Assembly: GCF_040538665.1 (NCBI RefSeq)
Contig: NZ_JBEWXT010000001.1
Location: 1,266,501-1,330,500, forward strand
DNA from: Aureibaculum sp. 2308TA14-22
GTDB taxonomy: Bacteria > Bacteroidota > Bacteroidia > Flavobacteriales > Flavobacteriaceae
Reading direction: 5' to 3'
DNA: 64,000 nt
The notes beneath the pieces were generated by a model. It saw nothing but the letters and a program-made list of their open reading frames with translations, did no database searches and was not told the origin of the DNA. The stretch's first letter is position 1, and every line of letters begins with the position of its first letter. Below are positions 1-7,998 of this stretch, in pieces. The translations under genes were made by a program, and so were the position numbers.

Positions 1-50
1 GTTAATGCGATTGCGATAAGGAAAATAAAAGCAATTTGAATTTTTCTCAT
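1..50 (-). CDS. 5' fragment of a secreted or membrane protein gene
   Basis: Only the first 16 codons are inside the window. Read on the minus strand from the ATG at 50, they encode a basic residue pair followed by a hydrophobic stretch (MRKIQIAFIFLIAIAL), which looks like the start of a signal peptide or membrane anchor. The ATG overlaps the TGA stop of the upstream RNA methyltransferase gene in an ATGA arrangement, so the two are probably translationally coupled. From memory, flavobacterial genomes often carry an outer-membrane assembly (TamL/BamA-like) gene here, but nothing in this fragment proves that. Confidence 0.5.
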   Translation of the reverse strand, partial: MRKIQIAFIFLIAIAL

Positions 51-835
51 AAAAAATTACGTTGTCTTTTCGCTTCAAAAATAAGAATTGCAGCGGAAAC
101 AGAAACATTTAATGAATCTATTTGCCCTTGCATTGGTATTATAATATTTTGAGTAGAATTCTTTAGCCATTCTTCGCTCAACCCAGTTGCTTCTGTACCT
201 ACAACTATGGCAGATTTTTTAGTATAATCTAATGCTTGATATTGTTTTGAGGCAGTTAAAGCCGCACAATAAATGTTAATGTTATGCTGTTTAAGGAACT
301 TAATAATTTCAGAAGTTGAACCTGTAGCAATTTGATTGGTAAAAACACACCCGACACTAGATCTGATAATATTGGGATTGTAAATATCCGTCTTAGGATT
401 AGCAATCAAAACAGCATCAACATTGGCGGCATCTGCAGTTCGCAATAATGCTCCTATGTTTCCTGGCTTTTCGGGAGCTTCTGCAACTAAAATTAAAGGG
501 TTTATTGATTTTATATTTAACGATTGCAAATCAAAATTTTTACTTTCTGCAATGGCAATTATGCCTTCAGTAGAGTCACGTTGGGCAATTTTTTGATAAA
601 CTTGCTTACTTATTTTGATTATTTCAGTTTGATAGCTTTCGAGATTATCATAGTCATAAATTTCATCACAATACAAAACTTGTAGCAATTGATAATTTCC
701 TTTTATTGCTAATGAAATTTCACGTTTGCCTTCAATAACAAAGTGTCCCGTATTTTTTCTAACACGGGACTTATTTTGTAATTGTAAAATTTCTTTTATA
801 AAGCTATTATGTACGCTAGTAATTTCTTTGTGCAA
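47..835 (-). CDS. TrmH/SpoU-family RNA 2'-O-methyltransferase
   Basis: This protein of 262 residues is a predicted S-adenosylmethionine-dependent ribose methyltransferase of the SPOUT superfamily, acting on rRNA or tRNA in the cytoplasm. An N-terminal substrate-binding domain covers about residues 1-95. The three SpoU motifs are visible: motif 1 with the N-x-G-x-x-x-R signature (NIGALLRTADA, about 126-136), motif 2 (VVGTEATGLS, 211-220) and motif 3 (IPMQGQIDSLNVSVSAA, about 233-249). These residues form the trefoil-knot cofactor site. Length is normal for the family. It lies 36 bases downstream of an amidohydrolase gene and overlaps the next gene by ATGA. The exact RNA target cannot be read from sequence. 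Confidence 0.93.
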   Translation of the reverse strand: MHKEITSVHNSFIKEILQLQNKSRVRKNTGHFVIEGKREISLAIKGNYQLLQVLYCDEIYDYDNLESYQTEIIKISKQVYQKIAQRDSTEGIIAIAESKNFDLQSLNIKSINPLILVAEAPEKPGNIGALLRTADAANVDAVLIANPKTDIYNPNIIRSSVGCVFTNQIATGSTSEIIKFLKQHNINIYCAALTASKQYQALDYTKKSAIVVGTEATGLSEEWLKNSTQNIIIPMQGQIDSLNVSVSAAILIFEAKRQRNFL

Positions 836-853
836 TTTTTACTGTTTTACCAA

Positions 854-867
854 GTGAGTATACTCAC
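854..867. repeat. 14-bp perfect palindrome between genes
   Basis: The sequence gtgagtatactcac is its own reverse complement. It sits in the 36-bp gap between the amidohydrolase stop (872) and the RNA methyltransferase start (835). It could be an operator or a weak hairpin. There is no T-run after it on the minus strand, so a classical terminator is unlikely. Confidence 0.35.
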
Positions 868-871
868 CTTT

Positions 872-2167
872 CTATTTGGAATATTTCTTACTATACCGTT
901 TCCACAATTCTGTTTGATGCGTTTCTAAACTAACCATTCTGCCATCGATAAAAGCATGTGTAAGTTGATTGGTACGCATATCTAATGCATCGCCCTCACT
1001 GATAAACAAGGTGGCACTTTTGCCTACCTCCAATGTGCCATAATCAGCATCAATACCTAATATTTTAGCTGTATTACTAGTTATTAACTGTAGTGCTTTT
1101 TCTTTATCGAGTCCTTGGCCTACAACTTGTCCCGCATAAAAGGGTAGATTCCTATTGTTCATTCTTTCCATTCGACCTGTGCCTTCAAGTCCTACTAAAA
1201 TTCCCGCATCGGTCAATAATTTAGGGAGCTTATAAGGCAAATCGTAATCATCATCATTATTATCCGGCAAACTCTGGGTACGTTGAATCAAAACAGGAAT
1301 ATTGTGCTTTTTTAAAATAGCAATGGTTTTATTAGCTTGATAGCCACCAACCAATACTACATGTTTAACGCCCATTTCTTTAGCAAAAGTAATACCATCG
1401 GTAATTTCACGAGCATCATCAGCATTAATGTATAGTTTTTTTGAGCCGTCAAACAAACCTAAAGTGGCTTCATAAGGTAAGTTTTTAGGTGATTTACTTC
1501 CTAACGTATACGTTTTAGCTCCTAATAAAAACTGCTTGATTTCATCAACTTGCTTTCCGTAATTTTTATTTGGTTTTATACCTGGATCTTCACCCAACCA
1601 CCATCTTCCTCTAGAAAAACTGCTAGGCCAATTCAAATGAATACCATCATCAATTTTAACAGCAGCATCTTCCCAATTCCAGGCATCTAATTGTACTATG
1701 GAAGATGTGCCAGAAATTCTACCACCTGTAGGTGCAACCTGAGCTAATAATATACCGTTCGGACGCATGCTTTCTACTACTTTAGATTCAGCGTTATAAG
1801 CAATTAAACTACGCACATGGGGAATGATACCACCAATTTCAGCTTGGTCAACCGATGCTTTAACCGCATCAATTTCCCCTAATCCCAATGTAGAATTAGG
1901 TACAATAAAACCTGGATACACATGCTTACCTTTGGCATCAATAATTTTACCGTTAATATTACTTGTAGTAGCTTTTTCAATTGTAGTGATCTTACCATTT
2001 TCAAAAGTAATTACACTATTTTCAATCACTTCACCATTGCCTATGTGTGACGTTGCACCTACTATGGTAATGGTTTCAGATTGAGCATCTGCTGGTGTTT
2101 GTTGTGCCGTTAGTTGAATCGTACATACTAATAACAGACTTAATACTATATTTTTTATAATTTTCAT
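872..2167 (-). CDS. secreted amidohydrolase-family protein, metal site degenerate
   Basis: I chose the ATG at 2167 (431 aa) because it begins a clean signal peptide (MKIIKNIVLSLLLVCTIQLTAQ). An upstream in-frame ATG at 2200 would put 11 polar residues before it and overlap the preceding gene. The protein has the amidohydrolase layout: a beta-sandwich N-terminal segment, a TIM barrel, and the C-terminal return (LEVGKSATLFI). The segment that normally reads GFID-x-H-x-H is GFIVPNSTLG (residues 87-96), so the metal-binding His-x-His pair is missing. It is probably exported, starts 11 bases after the larger amidohydrolase gene, and is likely cotranscribed with it. It may be an inactive partner or use a non-standard site. 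Confidence 0.85.
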   Translation of the reverse strand: MKIIKNIVLSLLLVCTIQLTAQQTPADAQSETITIVGATSHIGNGEVIENSVITFENGKITTIEKATTSNINGKIIDAKGKHVYPGFIVPNSTLGLGEIDAVKASVDQAEIGGIIPHVRSLIAYNAESKVVESMRPNGILLAQVAPTGGRISGTSSIVQLDAWNWEDAAVKIDDGIHLNWPSSFSRGRWWLGEDPGIKPNKNYGKQVDEIKQFLLGAKTYTLGSKSPKNLPYEATLGLFDGSKKLYINADDAREITDGITFAKEMGVKHVVLVGGYQANKTIAILKKHNIPVLIQRTQSLPDNNDDDYDLPYKLPKLLTDAGILVGLEGTGRMERMNNRNLPFYAGQVVGQGLDKEKALQLITSNTAKILGIDADYGTLEVGKSATLFISEGDALDMRTNQLTHAFIDGRMVSLETHQTELWKRYSKKYSK

Positions 2168-2178
2168 TGTATGAGGTT

Positions 2179-5157
2179 TTAGTGGTTGATGGTATCGCAA
2201 TGCAACTCTTTTTTTACATTCTTTTTTGGTGCTTGTGTTGGTGCTCCACCATTTTTTTCTTGCAACATCATTGCAATAAGTTTATTTCGTTCTTTTTTGA
2301 TGGCTTTTCGTTGTCGATTGTCCAGTTCTAAATCAAAATAGACTTTACCCTCAATAATGGTTTTTTCAGCTTTAGCATATACAGAAAGAGGATGGTCTGT
2401 CCATAACACCACATCGGCATCTTTACCCACTTTAATACTGCCAACTCGATCATCTATGTGTAATAATTTTGCAGGATTTAAAGTCACAAATTTCCAAGCT
2501 TCTTCTTCAGAAACACCGCCATATTTCACGGTTTTACCCGCTTCTTGGTTTAAACGTCTGGACATTTCTCTATCATCCGAATTGATAGCAGTAACTACAC
2601 CAGCGTTATGCATAATGGCAGCATTATAAGGAATGGCATCATTAACTTCATACTTATATGCCCACCAATCTGAAAAAGTAGAACCGCCAACACCATGTTC
2701 CTTCATTTTATCGGCTAATTTATAGCCTTCCAAAATATGCGTAAAGGTGTTGATGTTAAAATTAAACTTTTCAGCAACTTTCATTAACATATTAATTTCG
2801 CTTTGCACATAAGAGTGAGCCGTAATAAAGCGTTCCTTGTTCAAAATTTCTGCCAACACTTCCATTTCAATATCCTTTCTATGCGGTTTGCCACTTTTTT
2901 TAAGAGCATCATATTCTTTCGCTCTTTGGAAATAATCCGTTACCATTTGTTCAACACCCATTCTCGATTGTGGGAACCTACTTGTAGTTGTTGGATATCT
3001 GGATTGTTTTACATTTTCGCCTAATGCGAACTTTATAAATTTTGGAGAATTTGTATAAATCATATCGTCACCAATTTCTCCCCACTTTAACTTAACTATG
3101 GCCGACCTTCCACCAATTGGATTAGCAGAACCGTGTAAGATTTGCATTGTGGTTACACCACCACCCAAGTTCCTGTAAATATTAATGTCTTCACTATCAA
3201 TAGTGTCTTCCATATTAACTTCAGCAGTAGAATTATGCCCTGCCTCATTACTACTAGCTGCTGCAACATGTGTATGCTCATCTACAATTCCTGCCGTTAA
3301 ATGTTTCCCAGTAGCGTCAACTACTTTGGCTGATACAGAAGATAAATTAGTGCCTATTTTTGCAATTTTTCCATTTTTTAATAATACATCTGTATTTTTA
3401 AGAATGCCTTCGTTCTCATTAGTCCACACCGTTGCATTTTTAAATAAAATGGTCTCAGTTTTTGGTTTTTCAGAAAACCCATAACCAACATTAGGATAAG
3501 TTAAAGGCATTACATCAAAAATGGGTTTTTCTTTTTTATCTTCTTTCTTTTTGTCTGTTGATGGTTTTTTTGTAGCTGACCAATTTACTGTATTACCATT
3601 GGCCATATGAGCTTCTCCCATTAGGTTATCGGTATCGGCATTTACTCTGGCGTTTAGTCGATGTACATCTTCTTTATCCATAATAATTAATCCTAACCAA
3701 TCATTGGCGTAGGTAACACTAGTTTTTAACTTGGTACTATCTTTTTTAATAGACGCTTTGGGTTTTTCAGCATCACCAGAAAAAGTAAGGTCATACGTTT
3801 TTCCATCTAAATTTAAGGCATATGAGCCTGACAAATCTTTAACAGAACTATCCTTTATCACGTTTCTTGTTCCTTGCACCCAATTCTCGTACAATTTAGT
3901 TTTTGGGTCGAAAATATCACCATCCGTAATTAAAAAGTTGGCTTGTTTACCCTTATTCAAAGTGCCTATTAGATTTGTTTTTCCTAATATCTGAGCAGGT
4001 ACAGTTGTAAGTGCTTCTAAGGCTTTTGTTTTGTCCAGACCATATTGTATCGCTTTCTGCAAGTTTTTATGAAAACTTTTTACTGATTTTAAACTATGCG
4101 TAGTTAATGAAAATGGGACATTGTTTTTTGATAACACGCTTAGGTTTGTTGGAGCTTGATTCCAATACCGCATATCCTCTAAATTGATATGATCTGCTTG
4201 AAAGGGATTGGCAACATCATAAGCCTTGGGAAAATTTACAGGTATTATAAATGTGGCATTGGTTTTCTTAATTTCATCTATGAGTTGGTACTCATTGCCT
4301 TGTCCTACAATGGTATATTGTATTCCATATTGGTCACCAACTTTATCTGCTCTCAACGCATTGACTTTGCTTCCAGCATAAAATATTTGTTTTAGATTTT
4401 TATTTTTGTTGAAGGCTTCTAAGGTTAAATCTTTGGTATCAACGTTTCCCTTTGCATACCAATCAGCATCTAAATATAATTGTCGTAATAATGCCATTGC
4501 ACCCATTAATGAAGTAGGATAAACTTGCCTTGAAGCACTACTCTTGTTAAAAGACAAATATTGTGCAGAATTTACGTCTAATAACCGATGGGAATCCGAA
4601 CCTTCGGAATTTAAGGCAACCAAGATACCATTACCCCGTACAATACCATCTTGTACATGTGTGTTTACAACACCAAATCCGGCATTACGAAGCCCTTCAG
4701 CTTTTTTAGAATCAAACTTAAAAGCGTTTAATGCATTGGTTTCCGCTCTAATATGCTCGTTCCAATAATACCCTTTGCGTTTGGTATCGTACTGTGGTGG
4801 TTGCCCAAAACTACCTCGTTGTGGTGTGGGTTTTGCCACTCCAAAATCAGAATAGGCATCTATAAAAGAGGGGTAAATACTTTTTCCTTTTAAGTCAATT
4901 TTAATTGTGTTTTTAGGGATAGTAATGTTGGAGCCAACATTGCTTACTTTTCCGTCTTTAATTAATAGCGTACCTTTTTTAATGGTCTGAGTGGGGCTTA
5001 CAATTATAGTGGCATTTGTAAATGCAGTATAATTGGTGTTTTTGGTTTTTACACCATTGTTTTTAGGGAAATATTCTTGAGCAGAAATGGTCGTAAAACT
5101 TAAGAAAGTGATACATAAGAATACCCTAAACTGTAGTGCGATGTTTGGTAGTTTCAT
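2179..5157 (-). CDS. large secreted protein with tandem amidohydrolase domains
   Basis: The 992-residue product has a signal peptide (cleavage near SAQ, residue 27) and two amidohydrolase-like halves. In the N-terminal half (about 40-440) the metal motif position reads SFIDAYSDFG (97-106), without histidines. A linker rich in Lys and Asp (about 530-560) follows. The C-terminal half (about 580-975) has an intact GIVDEHTH (623-630), further histidines (ITAHSY, FTHILE) and an Asp in INSDD, consistent with a metal-dependent hydrolase. It probably hydrolyses an imide, amide or peptide-like substrate outside the cytoplasm; the actual substrate is unknown. It leads an operon with the smaller amidohydrolase downstream. 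The length is about twice that of ordinary family members because of the duplication. Confidence 0.9.
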   Translation of the reverse strand: MKLPNIALQFRVFLCITFLSFTTISAQEYFPKNNGVKTKNTNYTAFTNATIIVSPTQTIKKGTLLIKDGKVSNVGSNITIPKNTIKIDLKGKSIYPSFIDAYSDFGVAKPTPQRGSFGQPPQYDTKRKGYYWNEHIRAETNALNAFKFDSKKAEGLRNAGFGVVNTHVQDGIVRGNGILVALNSEGSDSHRLLDVNSAQYLSFNKSSASRQVYPTSLMGAMALLRQLYLDADWYAKGNVDTKDLTLEAFNKNKNLKQIFYAGSKVNALRADKVGDQYGIQYTIVGQGNEYQLIDEIKKTNATFIIPVNFPKAYDVANPFQADHINLEDMRYWNQAPTNLSVLSKNNVPFSLTTHSLKSVKSFHKNLQKAIQYGLDKTKALEALTTVPAQILGKTNLIGTLNKGKQANFLITDGDIFDPKTKLYENWVQGTRNVIKDSSVKDLSGSYALNLDGKTYDLTFSGDAEKPKASIKKDSTKLKTSVTYANDWLGLIIMDKEDVHRLNARVNADTDNLMGEAHMANGNTVNWSATKKPSTDKKKEDKKEKPIFDVMPLTYPNVGYGFSEKPKTETILFKNATVWTNENEGILKNTDVLLKNGKIAKIGTNLSSVSAKVVDATGKHLTAGIVDEHTHVAAASSNEAGHNSTAEVNMEDTIDSEDINIYRNLGGGVTTMQILHGSANPIGGRSAIVKLKWGEIGDDMIYTNSPKFIKFALGENVKQSRYPTTTSRFPQSRMGVEQMVTDYFQRAKEYDALKKSGKPHRKDIEMEVLAEILNKERFITAHSYVQSEINMLMKVAEKFNFNINTFTHILEGYKLADKMKEHGVGGSTFSDWWAYKYEVNDAIPYNAAIMHNAGVVTAINSDDREMSRRLNQEAGKTVKYGGVSEEEAWKFVTLNPAKLLHIDDRVGSIKVGKDADVVLWTDHPLSVYAKAEKTIIEGKVYFDLELDNRQRKAIKKERNKLIAMMLQEKNGGAPTQAPKKNVKKELHCDTINH

Positions 5158-5186
5158 TCGTTAATTTATTTTTAATTGTAAAAATC

Positions 5187-5194
5187 TAAAATTA
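5187..5194 (-). promoter_or_regulatory. candidate -7 element upstream of the amidohydrolase operon
   Basis: On the minus strand the sequence is TAATTTTA, one mismatch from the Bacteroidota consensus TAnnTTTG. It lies 30 bases before the ATG. The flanking TTCC just upstream matches two other candidate promoters in this window (12580 and 38450). Confidence 0.35.
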
Positions 5195-5244
5195 AGGAAT
5201 ATAAATCTAAGTAGAAGATGAAATTTCAAATTTTAATTAACAAG

Positions 5245-6318
5245 CTATATTCCATATTTTTTGTCGTAGGCAATTAGTAAATCAACCATTCTGCTATACG
5301 ATTTCATACCTTCTTTTTGTTGATTTGCTTTCAAGTAGCCATCGTAAAAGATTTTAAAAAATGGTTCTAATTTATTTTGGTAAGACATCCAAAATTCTTC
5401 TGATTCTTTGATGTTTTTTAACACGCCTTTCGGAATTCTATCAATGTATTCATTTGCTAGTTTTTCATCCATATAATACAAACCTGCTATGGAAAACCGA
5501 AGTGCTTTTATATATGCGGAATATTTAAAATAGTAATCATTACTTTTTGAAGCGGCTAAAAAGCCTATAAAGTTGGCTTCATTTTCAAACCCTATTCCCA
5601 ATTGGTGTGCAACTTCATGGCAACTTATTGCTGGTAAAGTAACTTTTGGAACTTTACTATTTACCTGTGCTTCTCCAAAAATTGGATTCAAATATCCTGA
5701 AAATCCCATATAGCTCAATGGCAAACTGAATAATGATTTTTTTAACGACGCGGTTTTGTAATTGTATTCTGGATAACTCTTAGCAAAATTGGCATATACC
5801 GATTTCGTTTTTTCTAAAATTTCATTGTTAGAATATGGAACTAACACAGCTATGGAATCATTTTCAACCAATTGATTTTGTGTATATTTTAAATTGTCAA
5901 TTAACTTTTTAGTTAAGGTATCTAAATCTTCAACTGTATATGGTTTTTGCTCTAATTGTAAGTTTGTGTACAAAGAGTTTCGGTAATAATTTAACCCCCA
6001 AAGTATATGAAAGAGAAAGTAAAATATGGATAAGTAAGCACCTAATTTAAAAAGTTGTTGTTTGGTTTTCCTGAATTTGGTTTTAATCCACTTTACAATT
6101 CCAATGAGTAAAAATAATCCCAGCAAAAAATAAAAAATATCGCCAACGGAAAAAGGAACCCAACCAAAAATGAACCTAAAAATTTTGGAAATTAATGGAT
6201 AAATACCATTGGAATAATAACGCTCTACACTATTTGGGAAATAGGAAATGAGCTTTACTAAAAGTATTTGTACAGGTAATAATAGGCTAAGTATTTGATA
6301 TTGGGTTAGTTTCTTCAT
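5245..6318 (-). CDS. DUF3810-family membrane metalloprotein
   Basis: This 357-residue protein has hydrophobic segments at about 8-27, 60-77 and 92-110, then a soluble domain. That domain contains a zinc-protease-like HEVAH (234-238) followed by a Glu-rich ENEAN (245-249), the arrangement expected of a gluzincin-type site. The combination matches DUF3810, a family common in Bacteroidota. A membrane-bound metallopeptidase is the likely activity, but no substrate is known. It is transcribed divergently from dnaB and appears monocistronic. A TATTTTTG element only a few bases before the ATG suggests a very short or absent leader. Confidence 0.85.
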   Translation of the reverse strand: MKKLTQYQILSLLLPVQILLVKLISYFPNSVERYYSNGIYPLISKIFRFIFGWVPFSVGDIFYFLLGLFLLIGIVKWIKTKFRKTKQQLFKLGAYLSIFYFLFHILWGLNYYRNSLYTNLQLEQKPYTVEDLDTLTKKLIDNLKYTQNQLVENDSIAVLVPYSNNEILEKTKSVYANFAKSYPEYNYKTASLKKSLFSLPLSYMGFSGYLNPIFGEAQVNSKVPKVTLPAISCHEVAHQLGIGFENEANFIGFLAASKSNDYYFKYSAYIKALRFSIAGLYYMDEKLANEYIDRIPKGVLKNIKESEEFWMSYQNKLEPFFKIFYDGYLKANQQKEGMKSYSRMVDLLIAYDKKYGI

Positions 6319-6322
6319 TAGT

Positions 6323-6330
6323 CAAAAATA
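6323..6330 (-). promoter_or_regulatory. candidate -7 element for the DUF3810 gene
   Basis: Minus-strand TATTTTTG matches TAnnTTTG exactly. It ends five bases before the ATG at 6318, so the transcript would start at or next to the start codon. I see no clear -33 element. Confidence 0.4.
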
Positions 6331-6433
6331 CTTAAAAAAATAGAGTGTAAAACTTATTAACAAAAATATGACTTGTTAACAGTTTCTGTTCAAATATAAT
6401 TGTATTTTAGGATAAAATTGATAAAGAAAAAAT

Positions 6434-6441
6434 TACTTTTG
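6434..6441 (+). promoter_or_regulatory. candidate -7 element for dnaB (possible leaderless mRNA)
   Basis: TACTTTTG matches the Bacteroidota consensus TAnnTTTG and ends five bases before the dnaB ATG at 6447. With the usual spacing, transcription would begin at the start codon. No convincing -33 TTTG was found. Confidence 0.4.
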
Positions 6442-6446
6442 TTCCA

Positions 6447-7964
6447 ATGGAAAATTTACGACCTGTAAGCACAAAAAGACCCAATAAGGGCACTCTAATT
6501 AACTTAGAAAAAGGCAAATTGCCACCACAAGCTGTTGATCTTGAAGAAGCTGTGTTGGGAGCAATGATGATTGATAAAAAAGGTGTTGATGATGTTATTG
6601 ACATTTTGCATGCCGATGCATTCTATAAACAAGCACATCAGCTTATTTTTGATGCCATGTTTAGGTTGTTCAACGAATCTGAACCGATAGATTTATTGAC
6701 CGTTGCCAGTCAATTAAAAAAGGACGGACAGCTTGAAAGTGTTGGCGGGGATTTTTATTTGGTAGGCCTAACACAAAAAGTAGCTTCTTCAGCTCATATT
6801 GAGTTCCATGCACGTATTATTATCCAAAAATATATTCAACGACGTTTAATAAGCATTTCTAGTGAGATTATTGATGAAGCGTATGACGAAACTTCTGATG
6901 TTTTTGATTTATTAGATTCTGCTGAGACCAAATTATTTGAAGTTACTCAAGGTAATTTGAAAAAAAGTTCAGAAGCTGCTGAAGGTTTAGTTTCACAAGC
7001 ACTTAAAAAAATTGAAGAAATTTCCAATAAAGAGGGTATGAGTGGTATCGCATCTGGGTTTACCAAATTAGATGCGTTGACTTCTGGTTGGCAACCTTCG
7101 GATTTGGTAATTTTGGCCGCTAGACCAGGTATGGGTAAAACAGCATTTGTAATGTCCATGGCAAAAAATGTAGCCATAGATTTTGATACACCCGTAGCTA
7201 TATTTTCGTTGGAAATGAGTTCCGTTCAATTAATTACAAGAATGATTTCGAGTGAAACAGGAATATCATCAGGTAAATTAAGAAAAGGCGATTTACAGCC
7301 TCATGAATGGGAACAACTGAACGTAAAAGTTAAAAATCTTTCTAAAGCACCTATATTTATTGACGATACGCCATCGTTATCTATTTTTGATTTACGTGCA
7401 AAAGCAAGACGTTTGGCTTCACAACATGGTGTTAAAATTATTATTATTGACTACTTACAATTAATGACCGCTGGTTCGGTAAACAAAGGTGGCGGAAATA
7501 GAGAGCAAGAAATTTCTACCATTTCTAGAAACTTAAAAGCACTGGCTAAAGAATTGAGCATACCAGTAATTGCTTTATCCCAATTGTCGCGTGCAGTAGA
7601 AACACGTGGAGGAAGTAAGCGTCCATTGTTATCTGACTTACGTGAATCTGGAGCTATTGAACAAGATGCGGATATAGTTTCGTTTATTTATAGACCCGAG
7701 TATTACGGGCAAACGGAATGGGATGACGAAGAACGTAGCCCATGTGAGGGACAAGCAGAATTTATTGTAGCCAAACACAGAAACGGTGGTTTAGAAAATA
7801 TCCGATTAAAATTTACTGGGCATTTGGCAGAATTCTCTGATCTGGAAGAATCTTTTTCAAGTGAATTTCAATCTAAAATGAACGATTTTATAACACCACA
7901 AAATCCAAATGATGCTTTTGACAATATCCCTCAAAATGATGATGATGGGGATGTGCCGTTTTAG
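6447..7964 (+). CDS. dnaB: replicative DNA helicase DnaB
   Basis: This is the hexameric 5'-3' helicase that unwinds the chromosome at the replication fork and binds primase. The N-terminal domain (about 25-130, beginning LPPQAVDLEEAVLGA) precedes a RecA-like motor domain. Walker A is ARPGMGKTAF (about 225-234), the Walker B region is IIIIDYLQLM (331-340), and the DnaB-specific SQLSRAVETR follows at about 378-387. At 505 residues it has normal length and no intein. The C-terminus is Asp-rich. It is flanked by unrelated genes on the opposite strand, so it is probably transcribed alone. Confidence 0.98.
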   Translation: MENLRPVSTKRPNKGTLINLEKGKLPPQAVDLEEAVLGAMMIDKKGVDDVIDILHADAFYKQAHQLIFDAMFRLFNESEPIDLLTVASQLKKDGQLESVGGDFYLVGLTQKVASSAHIEFHARIIIQKYIQRRLISISSEIIDEAYDETSDVFDLLDSAETKLFEVTQGNLKKSSEAAEGLVSQALKKIEEISNKEGMSGIASGFTKLDALTSGWQPSDLVILAARPGMGKTAFVMSMAKNVAIDFDTPVAIFSLEMSSVQLITRMISSETGISSGKLRKGDLQPHEWEQLNVKVKNLSKAPIFIDDTPSLSIFDLRAKARRLASQHGVKIIIIDYLQLMTAGSVNKGGGNREQEISTISRNLKALAKELSIPVIALSQLSRAVETRGGSKRPLLSDLRESGAIEQDADIVSFIYRPEYYGQTEWDDEERSPCEGQAEFIVAKHRNGGLENIRLKFTGHLAEFSDLEESFSSEFQSKMNDFITPQNPNDAFDNIPQNDDDGDVPF

Positions 7965-7998
7965 ACGCTAAATATTACACTTGAGATTTTAAAAGAAT

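Noticed and set aside
47-835. Reading the first gene as a tRNA/rRNA methyltransferase with a named target (TrmH or RlmB)
   Set aside because: The three SpoU motifs are shared by all members, and the target cannot be separated by eye.
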